Under the pieces are notes generated by a model that searched no databases, was not told where the DNA came from, and saw nothing but the letters and a program-made list of their open reading frames with translations. Shown here one piece after another: positions 1-10,073 of a stretch of DNA of 64,000 nt. The stretch is taken from assembly GCA_015178975.1 (NCBI GenBank), contig WHVD01000032.1, positions 248,001 to 312,000 of the forward strand, in the 5' to 3' direction. Numbering within the stretch: the first letter of the stretch is position 1; every line of letters begins with the position of its first letter. Origin of the DNA: Hysterangium stoloniferum. Lineage: Eukaryota; Basidiomycota; Agaricomycetes; Hysterangiales; Hysterangiaceae. A program made the position numbers and the translations under genes.

Positions 1-277
1 ATTGCTACCTATGTAGTAGCTGACATGTTACCCTGATCACCACTCATAGTAGACCTAGTTTATGTCTTATGAGTGGTGGTTCTTGGGTTAAAGTGTGTCT
101 GAGTTCTAATTGGTGCTGGGTGCACCCACAAGTATACACAATGCTTCGAACTAATGAAATATGCAATATTCGAAGAATATGAAAGATAGAAAAATATGAA
201 TAGAATATGTAAAATATAAATAAAATAAAAGGAGTGTTTTACCACAATGAAACTGTGGTAAAAGCATACTCCTCACA
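1..277. repeat. LTR, family C, left-truncated by the window edge
   Basis: The sequence matches the downstream part of the LTR at 316-717 and ends in the same cctcaca terminus. The base run gactg follows it. It holds the same hairpin as its sister copy (TTTTACCACA pairing with TGTGGTAAAA). Roughly the first 125 bp must lie outside the window, so its own TSD cannot be checked. Only 38 bp of reverse-transcriptase coding sequence separate it from the next LTR. Confidence 0.8.
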
Positions 278-1860
278 GACTGGCGTGGCAATGGGAATTC
301 ATCGGGAACTGTTAGTGTGAAGAGTGGTGGAAGTTCTGACCATTCTATATATGAAGAAATGAGTAGAATGGGAGGAAGGATGATTCGAGTGGAGGCCTCG
401 ACTGTTATAGTTTGAGGCCAGAAGTGTTCGCTAGCTCAGATAATGCCACCTATGTGGTAGCTGACACGTTACCCTGATCACCACTCGCTGTAGACCTAGT
501 TTGTGTCTTACGAGTGGTGGTGCTTGGGTAAAAGTGTCTGAGTTCCATTTGGTGCTGAGTGCACCCACAAGTATACACAGAGCTTCGAACTAATGAAATG
601 GTGCAATATTTGAAGAATATAAAGGATAGAAAAATATGAATAAAATGTGTAAAATATAAATAAAATAAAAGGAGTGTTTTACCACAATGAAACTGTGGTA
701 AAAGCATACTCCTCACAGTTAGGCTGTTCAACTTCCTATAGTCAATCACCACTCACAGTTTCCCATTGCGATAGATGACAAAGGCTGGTGCCCCCCAAGG
801 ACTTTTGGACGGTTTGATTACTCCCTGTTGAAACCAAGTATCCATTTGTTCATCAATGACCTTCTTATTGGCTGGGGAAGTTGGAAACATTGGCATCAAA
901 ATAGGTTGTGTGCCTTCTTTCAACGGGACATTGACTTTGATGTCTACTTGTCCTAAATGCCCATCTACTCCAAAGGCTTGGACATTCTTAGTCAATACCG
1001 ACTCCAAGTGAGAGGAGACATCAGTAGGAATGTCAGGTCCTAAGTTAACCAACTTACGTAGGTAGTCCACATGAAATGTTTCCGTGGTGGCAACCTCTGA
1101 TATTTTAGGGCCTGCTGGTCGAAATCATCTGTGAGTTCCCATTCTGGGGGCTGTCTGGAAGGTCAAGGGTTAAGGACATGCTCCTCTTCTATTCTTGATA
1201 GGCTCTCTATGAGGTGAGCGATCTTGGTTGCCATTGACTGCATTGATGCCTTCTCAGTTGGAGATCTAGGCGTCTGAGCCCATTTGTTCATATCATGAAT
1301 TAATCCAACAGTTTCCCCTCATCTAATGATTCTTGGTGTCAGAGAGGGGTTAGTGAGAGGTATCACAGCATGTTCCCTAGAGATAGCAGTGGTGGGAGCA
1401 GCTAGTATACTTCCATCATCATTCTGCAAGACAACTCCCTCGACTATCCATTGGTCACCGATAAGATCTCTGACAAATATTGGTACTAATTGAGCTGATT
1501 CCGGCTCTATAGTACAATCCTGTAGTGCCTGTGCAACTCTTTCAGTATGCACCCCTTTGTCTGGTTTGGAAGTCAATTCAGGTGAGCCATTGCTCAAGGG
1601 GGATCTTGCTAATCGAGAAGGCTAAAGGTTGCAGCTCCTTGGAGGAACTGGCTGGGATAGACCCTGCCCTCCCTGGTAGAATCAATCTAGAGCCCAACAG
1701 CTGGTCTCGTAGTGTCCCGATCTCACGTGAAAGTCCTCCCCAAGAAGAATCAGTGCAGTCATGCCTCAGACAATGTACATTTTGGTGGTAACTTTAAGGA
1801 GCATACTGGTGTCATCTTAAAGGTAAATGGGGACATTGACGTATCCTAAGACCTTAGCAT
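278..1860 (-). pseudogene. Ty3/gypsy pol remnant (protease C-terminus to RT N-terminus)
   Basis: Minus-strand frames show a protease-type stretch (ILLGEDF near 1740), a linker with repeated stops, then Ty3 RT landmarks: VIKPSKSPWGAPAF (about 790) and VIDYRKLN (about 740). Beyond the inserted LTR comes FPLPR (about 290). The sequence is broken by stops near 1318 and 1070 and by the two family-C LTRs. Gag, RNase H and integrase are not visible here. It is clearly a different lineage from the family-A elements further right, because their RT reads VRKKDGSLRLCVDF. It is non-functional. Confidence 0.8.
316..717. repeat. Solo LTR, family C (402 bp), TSD gttag
   Basis: It starts TGTGAAGAG and ends CTCCTCACA, and is flanked by the perfect 5-bp direct repeat gttag (311-315 and 718-722). 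It lies inside a reverse-transcriptase reading frame. Removing the LTR plus one gttag restores the expected RT motif order (VIDYRKLN followed by FPLPR on the minus strand). It is therefore a solo LTR left after LTR-LTR recombination. Confidence 0.9.
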
Positions 1861-2165
1861 TGGTGCTTTACGTGATCTTCAATGTATTTTAGTAGTTCAA
1901 ATAACTGATAGTCTATAGTCATCCACAAACATGTACTTAGCTCTCCAGTTCATATCTCAAATTAGTCTTGACTCAGTCTCAAGTTAGTCTAATCTACTCC
2001 TTTGTTCATTCTGTATACTCGATATCCAGAACTCTTCAGGACTCCGGTTATCTACACCTCTCATTTAGACTGTCAGTTTGAAATACTGTAAGGACACCCA
2101 ACCATGTACATATGTGAGGGTGCAGCACATAAGCTGAAGCCAAGTCCTACTCATACCCTGCAACT
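1861..2165. other. Remnant sequence including an LTR-B-like segment
   Basis: No gene is seen. From about 2090 to 2155 it resembles the 3' portion of the family-B LTRs (ggacaccc..., then ATAAGCTGAAGCCAAGTCCT), so element 1 abuts or interrupts a decayed family-B LTR. Confidence 0.5.
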
Positions 2166-2989
2166 TGTTATGACTGGAATTCCCACCAGAGTCTGGGCAC
2201 TAACTTATATGCACCCATGCCCTATATGCACCAATTGTCAGATTACTGGAATTCCCGCTGGACTCCATATGACAGACTTGTCCATGTTCGACTTCATTAT
2301 GTTGTGTTTCAGTCACTGGAATACCCACTGGACTCCATCTCTGTCTATGTCTGACCTCATCCCACATATCAGTCACTGGACCCCTCTCAGAAAACCCGTC
2401 ATCCCTCTAACAGAGCCCCGTTCCCATTTCAGTCAAATGACCTGTCATGATTTGGACTCCACTCCCGCTCTGTTTCCCGTTATGGTTTATGATTTGTCAT
2501 GATTCGGACTCTGCTCCATTCCGTCCTGTTCCTAACACCAAATGTGGTGTTTACTATTCTCATTTTATGTTTTGCTAGTTTCGTTTCATTATTACTTGAT
2601 TTGGTATGTCATTCATTCCACAGTCTATTTAGTCTGGCAGATGTTGTACATACAATCCAGTCAGAAAATTGGCTTAGATTCCCCCCAGTAATCTAATACA
2701 TTTTCCACTCTAAACTCCTACTTGACTTACACCACTCACGCTAGTCAGAGCCCACAGGCTCCGGCGCATCTATCTCTCTTACCTATCTCAACTCATGACC
2801 TCTCGACCCATGACCTCCGACCTATGACACCTCGACCCACAAACCACGCCTGGACTCCCCGGGATTCCCGTCCACCTGTCTGAAATTGGACAACACAATC
2901 TTGCGAGGGTGCAGCCTATAAGCTGAAGCCAAGTCCTACCGGATAACCTGTGGGTTTCTCCGGAAACCCACCATGTACGTACCCTAACA
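2166..2989 (+). repeat. 5' LTR of Ty3-A element 1 (824 bp)
   Basis: TGTTATGACTGG...CCCTAACA, paired with 10074-10879. Landmarks are a palindrome around ACACCAAATGTGGTGT (about 2536), a TATA-like box near 2624, the candidate transcript start motif AGTCAGAAAAT at 2659-2669, the 20-nt motif ATAAGCTGAAGCCAAGTCCT near 2919, and a stem-loop at 2951-2970 (TGGGTTTC/GAAACCCA, loop TCCG). Confidence 0.9.
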
Positions 2990-2991
2990 GT

Positions 2992-3002
2992 ATTTTCTGA
3001 CT
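2992..3002 (+). promoter_or_regulatory. Candidate self-priming primer-binding site
   Basis: ATTTTCTGACT lies two bases after the 5' LTR and is the exact reverse complement of AGTCAGAAAAT at 2659-2669 in the same LTR, about 35 nt after a TATA-like box. No obvious tRNA-type PBS was recognised. This is the geometry known for Tf1/sushi-type elements, where the 5' end of the mRNA folds back as primer. The role is inferred. Confidence 0.55.
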
Positions 3003-3025
3003 AAGACTTGCAGATTGTTTTCAAT

Positions 3026-4018
3026 ATGCCACCAAGAAGAAAAGTGCATGCACAGGCATCATTACCTGGACCATTGACTCTTCATTCCCCATTAACTTTG
3101 TATACCAGCCAGATGCTTGCGAACCAGTTGGAAGACATGGAAGAAGCCTGTATCGAAGTAGTCCTGGAAAACCAGGACAAATCCGAGCATGAGGACGAGT
3201 CCATGGCCCCCAACAAGGGCAAAGGTGTCGAAAATCCTCCATCCAGCGATCAACTACCTCTTTCAGATCCTGCCTCTGAGTATTTAGCAATCACTTTAGA
3301 AAGGTTGATGAATTATATGCTCGGAGAAGGCAAAAAGAAAGATCCGGAACCCCTGCAGTCAAAAGTCAATGCTCTGGAACCCTTCACGGGTTCCAACCCA
3401 AACAAACTCTCTACTTTCCTCATGCAATGTCACTTCAATTTCTGCAATTGATCCGCCGCATTCTCCACAGACTCCCAAAAAGTCAACTACGCACTTTCAT
3501 ACTTGTCGGGATCTGCGTTGAAATGGTTCAAACCAGCTTTTAGTGGACTTTCCAAGGAAGAGCCGCTTTGGCTCAAAGATTGGGATGCTTTTGTTGAGGA
3601 GCTTGAAACCAACTTTGGCCTGTATGACCTGGCAGGAGAAGCTGAGAACAGTCTCACAAATCTTTGTATGAAGGACACACAGTGCATCACAGACTATATC
3701 ATCCAAGTCAATAATCTTGCAGCTCATTGTCAGTGAGGCGATCCCACTCTCCACCACCAATTCTATGCTGGTCTGCCTTCCCACCTTAAAGACAAAGTCT
3801 CAAAAGGAGAAGATGGGAAGCCAAAAACCTTGTCCTGTATGCACCTCAAAGCTCAAAATGTGGATGCACATTATTGGGAACATCGCATGGAAGTTGCCCA
3901 TGGGACCTCCGCAGACAAAGTGAACAACTCCACGGCCAATAAAACCAACCACAACAACTTGTCAACCAGCAACCAAAACTCCATGCAATCCAACAAGAAG
4001 AACAATAAAAAGTCTTCT

Positions 4019-4074
<56 letters not shown>

Positions 4075-4287
4075 GGGTCAACAGTCCAGCAAGCAAGCCA
4101 GAAAACCCGACCACACAGGCAAACTCGGACCTTATGGCAAATTGACCCCACAGGAAAGACAACGACATATGGACAATAACCTCTGTCTCTTGTGCAGAAA
4201 ACCTGGTCATCACGTCCCGGAATGTCCACTGGCAAAAAAAACTCTGCAAAGGGTTGAACAGCCAAGACCTCCACAGAAACCCCATTG
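3026..4287 (+). pseudogene. gag: Ty3-A gag (element 1), with zinc knuckle
   Basis: The ATG at 3026 begins MPPRRK. The capsid-like region includes ALKWFKPAFSGL and the LTNLCMKDTQ segment. An Asn-rich linker follows, then a CCHC knuckle (CLLCRKPGHHVPEC, about 4189). In-frame stops at 3449 and 3734 and a frame change break it. The homologous copy in element 2 reads continuously to its Asn tract, so these are decay in this copy. Gag would package the element RNA. Confidence 0.85.
4020..4073 (+). repeat. (AAC)n microsatellite encoding poly-Asn in gag
   Basis: 18 uninterrupted aac triplets. Element 2 has only about six Asn at the same site, so the tract has expanded here. It also opens the other frames and creates spurious poly-Val, poly-Leu and poly-Cys antisense frames. 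Confidence 0.9.
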
Positions 4288-4296
4288 AAGGACAAA

Positions 4297-7200
4297 CCGG
4301 CTTCCAACTCGAAAAAAGAGTAAGCAACCCTGCAGACTCCACATGGGTTGGGGGTTGCGTTGCCTCTCCGCACATTCAAGAGTTTACCTGCCTCAATGCA
4401 TCCGCTCTTTCCCATTCTGATTCATTTTTTGTTAAACTTATGTCTAATATGATTCCGAAATTTGTTTTTTCAGCTCTTCTAGATTCTAGCTCAACTCATT
4501 GTTTTTTAGATACAAAATTCATGCAAAAAAAACTTGTTGTCAACTTATCCGATAAATCCCATCAATCTCCACCTCTTTGATGGCACAAGTAATTTGGTTG
4601 TCACCCAAGCTTGTGATTTATCCATCTGTTTCCCATGTGGAACATCTCAATTGGTCACTTTCTATATGACCCAGTTAGACTCAAGTTGCTCAGTGGTCCT
4701 AGGACACAACTGGCTTACCCACTACAATCCGTTGATTGACTGGATAGCTAACAGTATAACATTCCGGACTCCCATGGCAGCCGAGGAAACTGTGCCCCTC
4801 ACAGCCTCCATGGCACCCATGGCCTTCCCGGCACCTGCAGTCTCGAGGACTCCTATGATCCCTATGGCACCCATAACTTCCCCGGAACCCACGGCACCTC
4901 TGTATATTTCTCTGATTAATGCTGCAGCTTTTATTAGGGCTACAAAAATGGACGGGTCCCAGGCATTCACTATCAACTTGAAAATTGATGAAGCAACTGG
5001 ACATTTTTCAACCCCGGTATCCACATCTGAACAAGCCACTGACCTAGAAGGCATCCCAGAGAAATATCATGACTTTGCAGATGTTTTTAGCAAGCGAAAA
5101 GCTGACCGGCTTCTGCCCCACAGAGAATACGACTTAAAAATTGATCTCGAAGACAGCGCCCAGCCACCCCTAGGACATATTTACCCGCTCTCGTCCATGG
5201 AACTTTCCACGATCTGTGATTTCCTGGATGAACATTTGTCCATAGGTTTTATCAGACCCTCAAAGTCTCCTTTTGGAGCACCTGTTCTGTTTGTCAGAAA
5301 AAAGGATGGATCTCTTAGACTATGTGTTGATTTTAGAGGACTCAATGCTGTCACCAAAAAGGATAAGTATCCACTTCCACTTATATCTGATCTGCTTGAT
5401 GCTCCACAGAATGCCCAGATTTACACCAAAATAGATCTAAAACATGCCTATCATTTGGTCCAGATCACTGTGGGCGACGAATGGAAAACCACTTTTAGAA
5501 CCCACTATGGGGCCTTTGAGTGGTTGGTGATGCCCTTTGGACTCACCAATGCTCCATCTGTTTTTCAGCATTTTATCAATGACATTTTCTCCAACATGCT
5601 CAATGTATGCATTATTGTTTACTTGGACGACATTCTTATCTACTCTGAGAATCCCGCGGAACACGACAAACAGGTCGGTGAAGTTCTCTGGAGACTCAGA
5701 CAACATGGTTTATTTGTGAATGGTAAAAAATGTACTTTTGACACAGACTCTGTGGAATACCTGGGTTTCATAATGGGACCCGACAGACTCTGCATGGATG
5801 AAACTAAAGTGCAAGTCATCAAAGATTGGCCTGAACCCCAAAAAGTTAAAGATATACAATCCTTCCTCAGCTTTGCCAATTTTTACAGATAGTTTATCCG
5901 CAGATACTCTGACATCATGGTTCCCCTTACCCATCTTACGCGTAAGGATACTCTGTGGAACTTTAACAATAAGTGTCAAAAAGCTTTCAATCTTTTAAAA
6001 AATTCTTTTTCTTCAGCTCCTATTTTGTCACATTGGAAACCGGACTTCCCACTCATTGTTGAAATGGATGCCTCAGACTATGCACTTGGAGCCATTCTAT
6101 CTATCCAGGACTCCAATGGAGAAGTCCACCCTGTGGCTTTTCTGTCCCAGACTTTTACTGGAGCAGAGCTCAACTACGATGTTCATGATAAGGAACTCCT
6201 GGCAATTTCTTCAGCTTTAAAAGCCTGGCGACACTATTTGGAAGGCTTGGGAACTCCGATTGACATTGTAACAGATCACAAAAACCTGGAATACTTTTCT
6301 ACCACAAAACTTTTGACCTGTCGGCAGGCCCACTGGTCTGAATATCTGCCTTCAATATGATTATCCGTTTTCGACCTGGCCATCTCAGTGGCAAACCAAC
6401 ACTTTAACTAGACGATGGGATGTCTATCCTAAAGAGGGGAGCAACGACTATGCCACAGTAAACCTGCACAACCTGAAACCTATTTTCACGAATCAACAAC
6501 TTACTGCATCGGTCTGCACAACTTTCCTCATCAATCCCATTGTCTGTGGAATTACCATTATGGATATTGAGAAGTTACATCAAGATATTCTATCAGCAAT
6601 TCCACTAGACCCGATAACTAAAGCTCACCTCAACAATCCTGTGGACCCCAATCAACCCCAGTGGTCTCTTGCTCAGCATGGTTTCATTAGACTTGATGAT
6701 CGGATCTATGTACTGGACTCCAATGGCCTCCACCTCAGGATCCTTCAATACAAACATGATCATCCACTTTCAGGACATTTCCGGTACAACAAAACTCTAT
6801 CATTATTAAGAAGAGAATATACTTGGCCTGGACTCCGAAGGCTTTTCTGCCATTCTAGTCATTGTTGACAGATTCTCAAAACAAGGTATATTCATCCCTA
6901 CTTATGATACAATTATGTCCGTGCAGCTAGCAGAACTTTTTATTATCCACGTATTTTCCAAGCACGGAGTTCCATCCCACGTAACTTCCGACCAAGGATC
7001 AGAGTTCGCTTTAGAAGCTAGATCCAAGTATTCTATAATAACGTAGACATTAAACTTAGTAAGTTAAGAAGAGTGTCACCAGAAACTGAATTCATGTTTC
7101 ATTTCTTTGGGAAATCCTTGGACATGAAATTACATTTCACGTCTGGACATCACCCGGAAGGCGACGGACAAACCGAACGTGTCAATCAGACATTGGAACA

Positions 7201-7951
7201 ATATCTCCACGTATATTGCAATTACCAACAGGACAATTGGAAATCCTTGTTACCACTTGCAGAATTTGCTTACAACAATGCACCCTCAGCCAATACTGGT
7301 GTTTCCCCGTTCTTTGCAAATAAAGGATATAATCTAAATATTACAGTACATCCAGAATGAAATCTCACCTCTGCTCACACTCAAGAGTTCACCACAGACC
7401 TCCACGAGCTCCACGAGGAACTCCAGACTGCAATAAAGTCCGCCCAAGAGCAATATCAACTTTCAGTGGACAAACACTACTTCAAAATTGGTGATCATGT
7501 TTTTGTCAAAGCTCAATTCTTCCAGACTACCCATCCATCAAAAAATCTTGCTGAAAAATATTTAGGTCCATTTGAAATTATTGCACAAGTAGGTTCAGTC
7601 TCTTGGACCCTACAGCTTCCAGATAGCATGCGTGTGGTACACCCAGTATTTCATGTTTCTATGTTAGAACCTTGTACTGCTAACACTATCCCGGATTGCG
7701 TGCAATCTCCACCTCCTCCGGTCATTATTGATGGAGAACCTGAGTTTGAAATCTCGCAAATTTTAGATTCGAAAATTGACAAGCGTCGATGCACTTGTAA
7801 ACTGCTTTACTTGGTCAAGTGGGCAGGTTACGAGGGCACCGATGAAGAAACCTCATGGATTTTGGCCACGGAACTCGGTAATGCCATGGAAATCATTATT
7901 GACTTTCATACAGCTAACCCACTCAAACCCGGACCACTATCTTCTCCCTGA
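4297..7951 (+). pseudogene. pol: Ty3-A pol (element 1): PR-RT-RNaseH-IN-chromodomain
   Basis: Domains in order: aspartic protease (LLDSSSTHCFLD near 4480, with Ser where the family has DSG), RT (GAPVLFVRKKDGSLRLCVDF near 5275, YLDD near 5620), RNase H (VEMDASDYALGAIL near 6060, VTDHKNLEYF near 6270), integrase zinc region (GHFRYNKTLSLLRREYTWPGL near 6775), integrase core (HHPEGDGQTERVNQTLEQYL near 7150), integrase C-terminal part, and chromodomain (CKLLYLVKWAGY near 7795). Defects are a stop at 5890, a frame break near 6360, loss of about 150 bp of the zinc domain near 6832, an unrelated insert of about 75 bp near 7010-7090 and TGA at 7358. The element cannot encode its own enzyme. Confidence 0.9.
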
Positions 7952-8174
7952 CCACACTCTGTGGACCCCGTGTTACATTTGGACTCATTTTCATTATTCC
8001 CTGTCGCCCTATGTCTCTCTTTGCTTTTACAGGTTCTGACGTGTCTTTCAAGTCCCTAAGCAGATTCTCCACAGACTTTGACTTTGACTTTGACTTTGAT
8101 AATTTTTTCACATTTTACTTTTATGATTTCAAAAAAAAAAAACTATTATTAACTTTTATTATACTTTTCTCAGT

Positions 8175-8895
8175 TGTTACGACCGTGTCGCAACCCTATC
8201 GGCCCCGAGGTTATCGCCACTTGTCAACATTTCAAGTCATCCTCTCGGAAACCATCGGCCCCGAAGCTGACGAATGTTTCGCGAAGATCAAACTCCATTT
8301 ACGCCCACGTCAAAATAACTCGTATTGTCTGGTCAAACTTTGATACGTCCCCTTTATTATGTTGATCCATTCAATCTTATGTTTCGCATATGTCTATCTA
8401 TATTTGTAGTCCTTGAACCATTTCCTTTTATCGTAATCCCGCTCTCGGTTATCATCGGCCTCTGAACTAATCATAAACTTCCCGTTCCTAGTCAAGCTTA
8501 TTGTTAATACCGTGTTCCGCCCTTCTCCCCATTAGTATTTTCCAGACGCCTGTTACTTGTATATGAACCCGCTGTAATTGTAGTTACTAGGCAATCAGAA
8601 TATCGACTCAGAATACCCTCATACGTCTGTAGCAGTCTCATACTAGAAGAACCCCCTTCCGCCTTCGCGTGCGCTCGCCCATTCTCGGCCCGATCCCTTG
8701 GCCCGACACTTGACCTGTCCTTCGGTTCCGATCGGTATCTCACCGAAAGGTCCTTCTTAGGATATAGTCTTCGCCTGTCCGAAATTTAAGGACAACCTAC
8801 GGATATTTGCGAGGGCGCAGCACATAAGCTGAAGCCAAGTCCTTCCGATCGGTCCCCGTCGGCCACCGACATTAGTCAGTTTCCAGTTCTTAACA
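8175..8895 (+). repeat. Solo LTR, family B (721 bp), TSD tcagt
   Basis: TGTTACGACC...TTCTTAACA flanked by perfect tcagt (8170-8174 and 8896-8900). It is inserted in element 1 between pol and the antisense gene. The TSD overlaps the antisense gene's stop codon, which is preserved. It carries the shared 20-nt motif ATAAGCTGAAGCCAAGTCCT near 8826. Confidence 0.93.
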
Positions 8896-9866
8896 TCAGT
8901 CTACATTTATGGGACTAAGTTTTTTCCTTACCTCCTCAGCCATCTCCTCAGGGAGCTCTGTGACCTCTGCAGGAACCCTGTCCTCATCCGACCTGGCATC
9001 CTCGGAACTCCCGACTTGCAGCTCTTCATACATATAGCCACCATACTCTGCCAGGAACTTCCAAAACTCCTCGCAGAGTCTGCAAAGTTCCTTTGCCACC
9101 ACAATTTGGACTTTGTTGCTCTTCTGGAGCAACTCGTTTTGGGCCTCTATGCCCTCAGCGATCCATCCCAAGACCTCATCCAACCTGGAAAACCCATCTG
9201 ACCTGCTGATGTCTTGCACCCTGGACCCCGTGGCCTGCTTGTGAACCAAAGAGCACCTCGCTTTGAGGTGCGTACATTGGTAGCAGCCCGGACCCTGCCT
9301 GGACTTTCAGTTGCATTCAGTGTTCTGGTCATTATAACTGGAACACCGCAGGTCATTCCGTGTTGGTAGGCAGACTGGTGCTGCCTTCCTTGCCTTCTGT
9401 TGATATGGTTAGTTCCCCAGATGCTCCCACAGACCCGAGACTTACCTTTTGGGGGCTCTCCAGCTCCCCCTCGGACTCGGACTCAACCTCTGTCGCCTTG
9501 TGCTGAAAATGCCAAGTCAGTCAAAAATGACATGTTGTTTCTATGGGACTTACCTTGCCCCTTGCCCACGGCAACCGCGGCCCTGTCTACAGCCACCCAT
9601 GCTTTCTCCACAGCCACCCGTGCAGCCTCCTCCTCATCTCTTTTCTTTTGCCTCTCAGCCTCTTCCTCCACAGCCAATGCCGCCTGGTACTCCCTGTCCA
9701 GGGCCTCCTCAGCCTCCCTGGCCTCCTTCTCTGCTTCCTCATGTAGTTGGTGCTGTTCCTCTCATTGTGCCAAAATTTGGGCTGCACTGAGAGGTGCCTG
9801 ATATGGAGGGCCCGTGGAGGGCCCGGCAGTCAGCATAGGTCTTATTGGCATTGGTTTGGGACCCAT
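8896..9866 (-). pseudogene. Antisense Zn2Cys6-like/coiled-coil gene of Ty3-A element 1
   Basis: Three exons on the strand opposite gag-pol: 9866-9554, 9502-9446 and 9396-8896, with gtaagt...ag introns of 51 and 49 bp. Exon 1 gives a charged Glu/Lys/Arg/Ala-rich helix (likely coiled coil). Exon 3 contains the cysteine cluster, with the second Cys replaced by Tyr and an in-frame stop after the third Cys, followed by GYMYEELQ and an acidic tail ending SPINVD. Another stop interrupts exon 1. A TATATAAA box lies about 60 bp upstream of the ATG. It is a decayed copy of the gene better preserved at 28756-31122. The function is unknown; DNA binding is an inference from the signature. Confidence 0.7.
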
Positions 9867-9965
9867 ATAGTGAAGATGGGGGAGATAGAGAAGAAGAAAT
9901 TTCATTTTTTCAAATTTTTATATAGGCTTGTTGCGTCTGAACCTTACCTTCCAGATCACCTGACT

Positions 9966-10018
9966 CTTTGACACATACGTGTAACTGACATGACTTTGAC
10001 ACATGCGCGTAGCTGACA
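9966..10018 (-). promoter_or_regulatory. Duplicated ACAC-NNNN-GTGT-type palindromes upstream of the antisense gene
   Basis: Two tandem versions, about 28 bp apart, of tttgacacat(a/g)cg(t/c)g... The core ACACATACGTGT is near-palindromic. Related copies stand at the same place in elements 2 (near 28613 and 28642) and 3 (near 47252). Position suggests an upstream element of the antisense promoter. The role is inferred. Confidence 0.4.
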
Positions 10019-10073
10019 AGAACCTTATCAAGGTCTAGAGCCTCTTTGGGACTTCAGCATAAAGGGAGGGTAC

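Noticed and set aside
3871-4415. Antisense poly-Val, poly-Leu and poly-Cys frames
   Set aside because: Shadows of the (AAC)n tract in gag.
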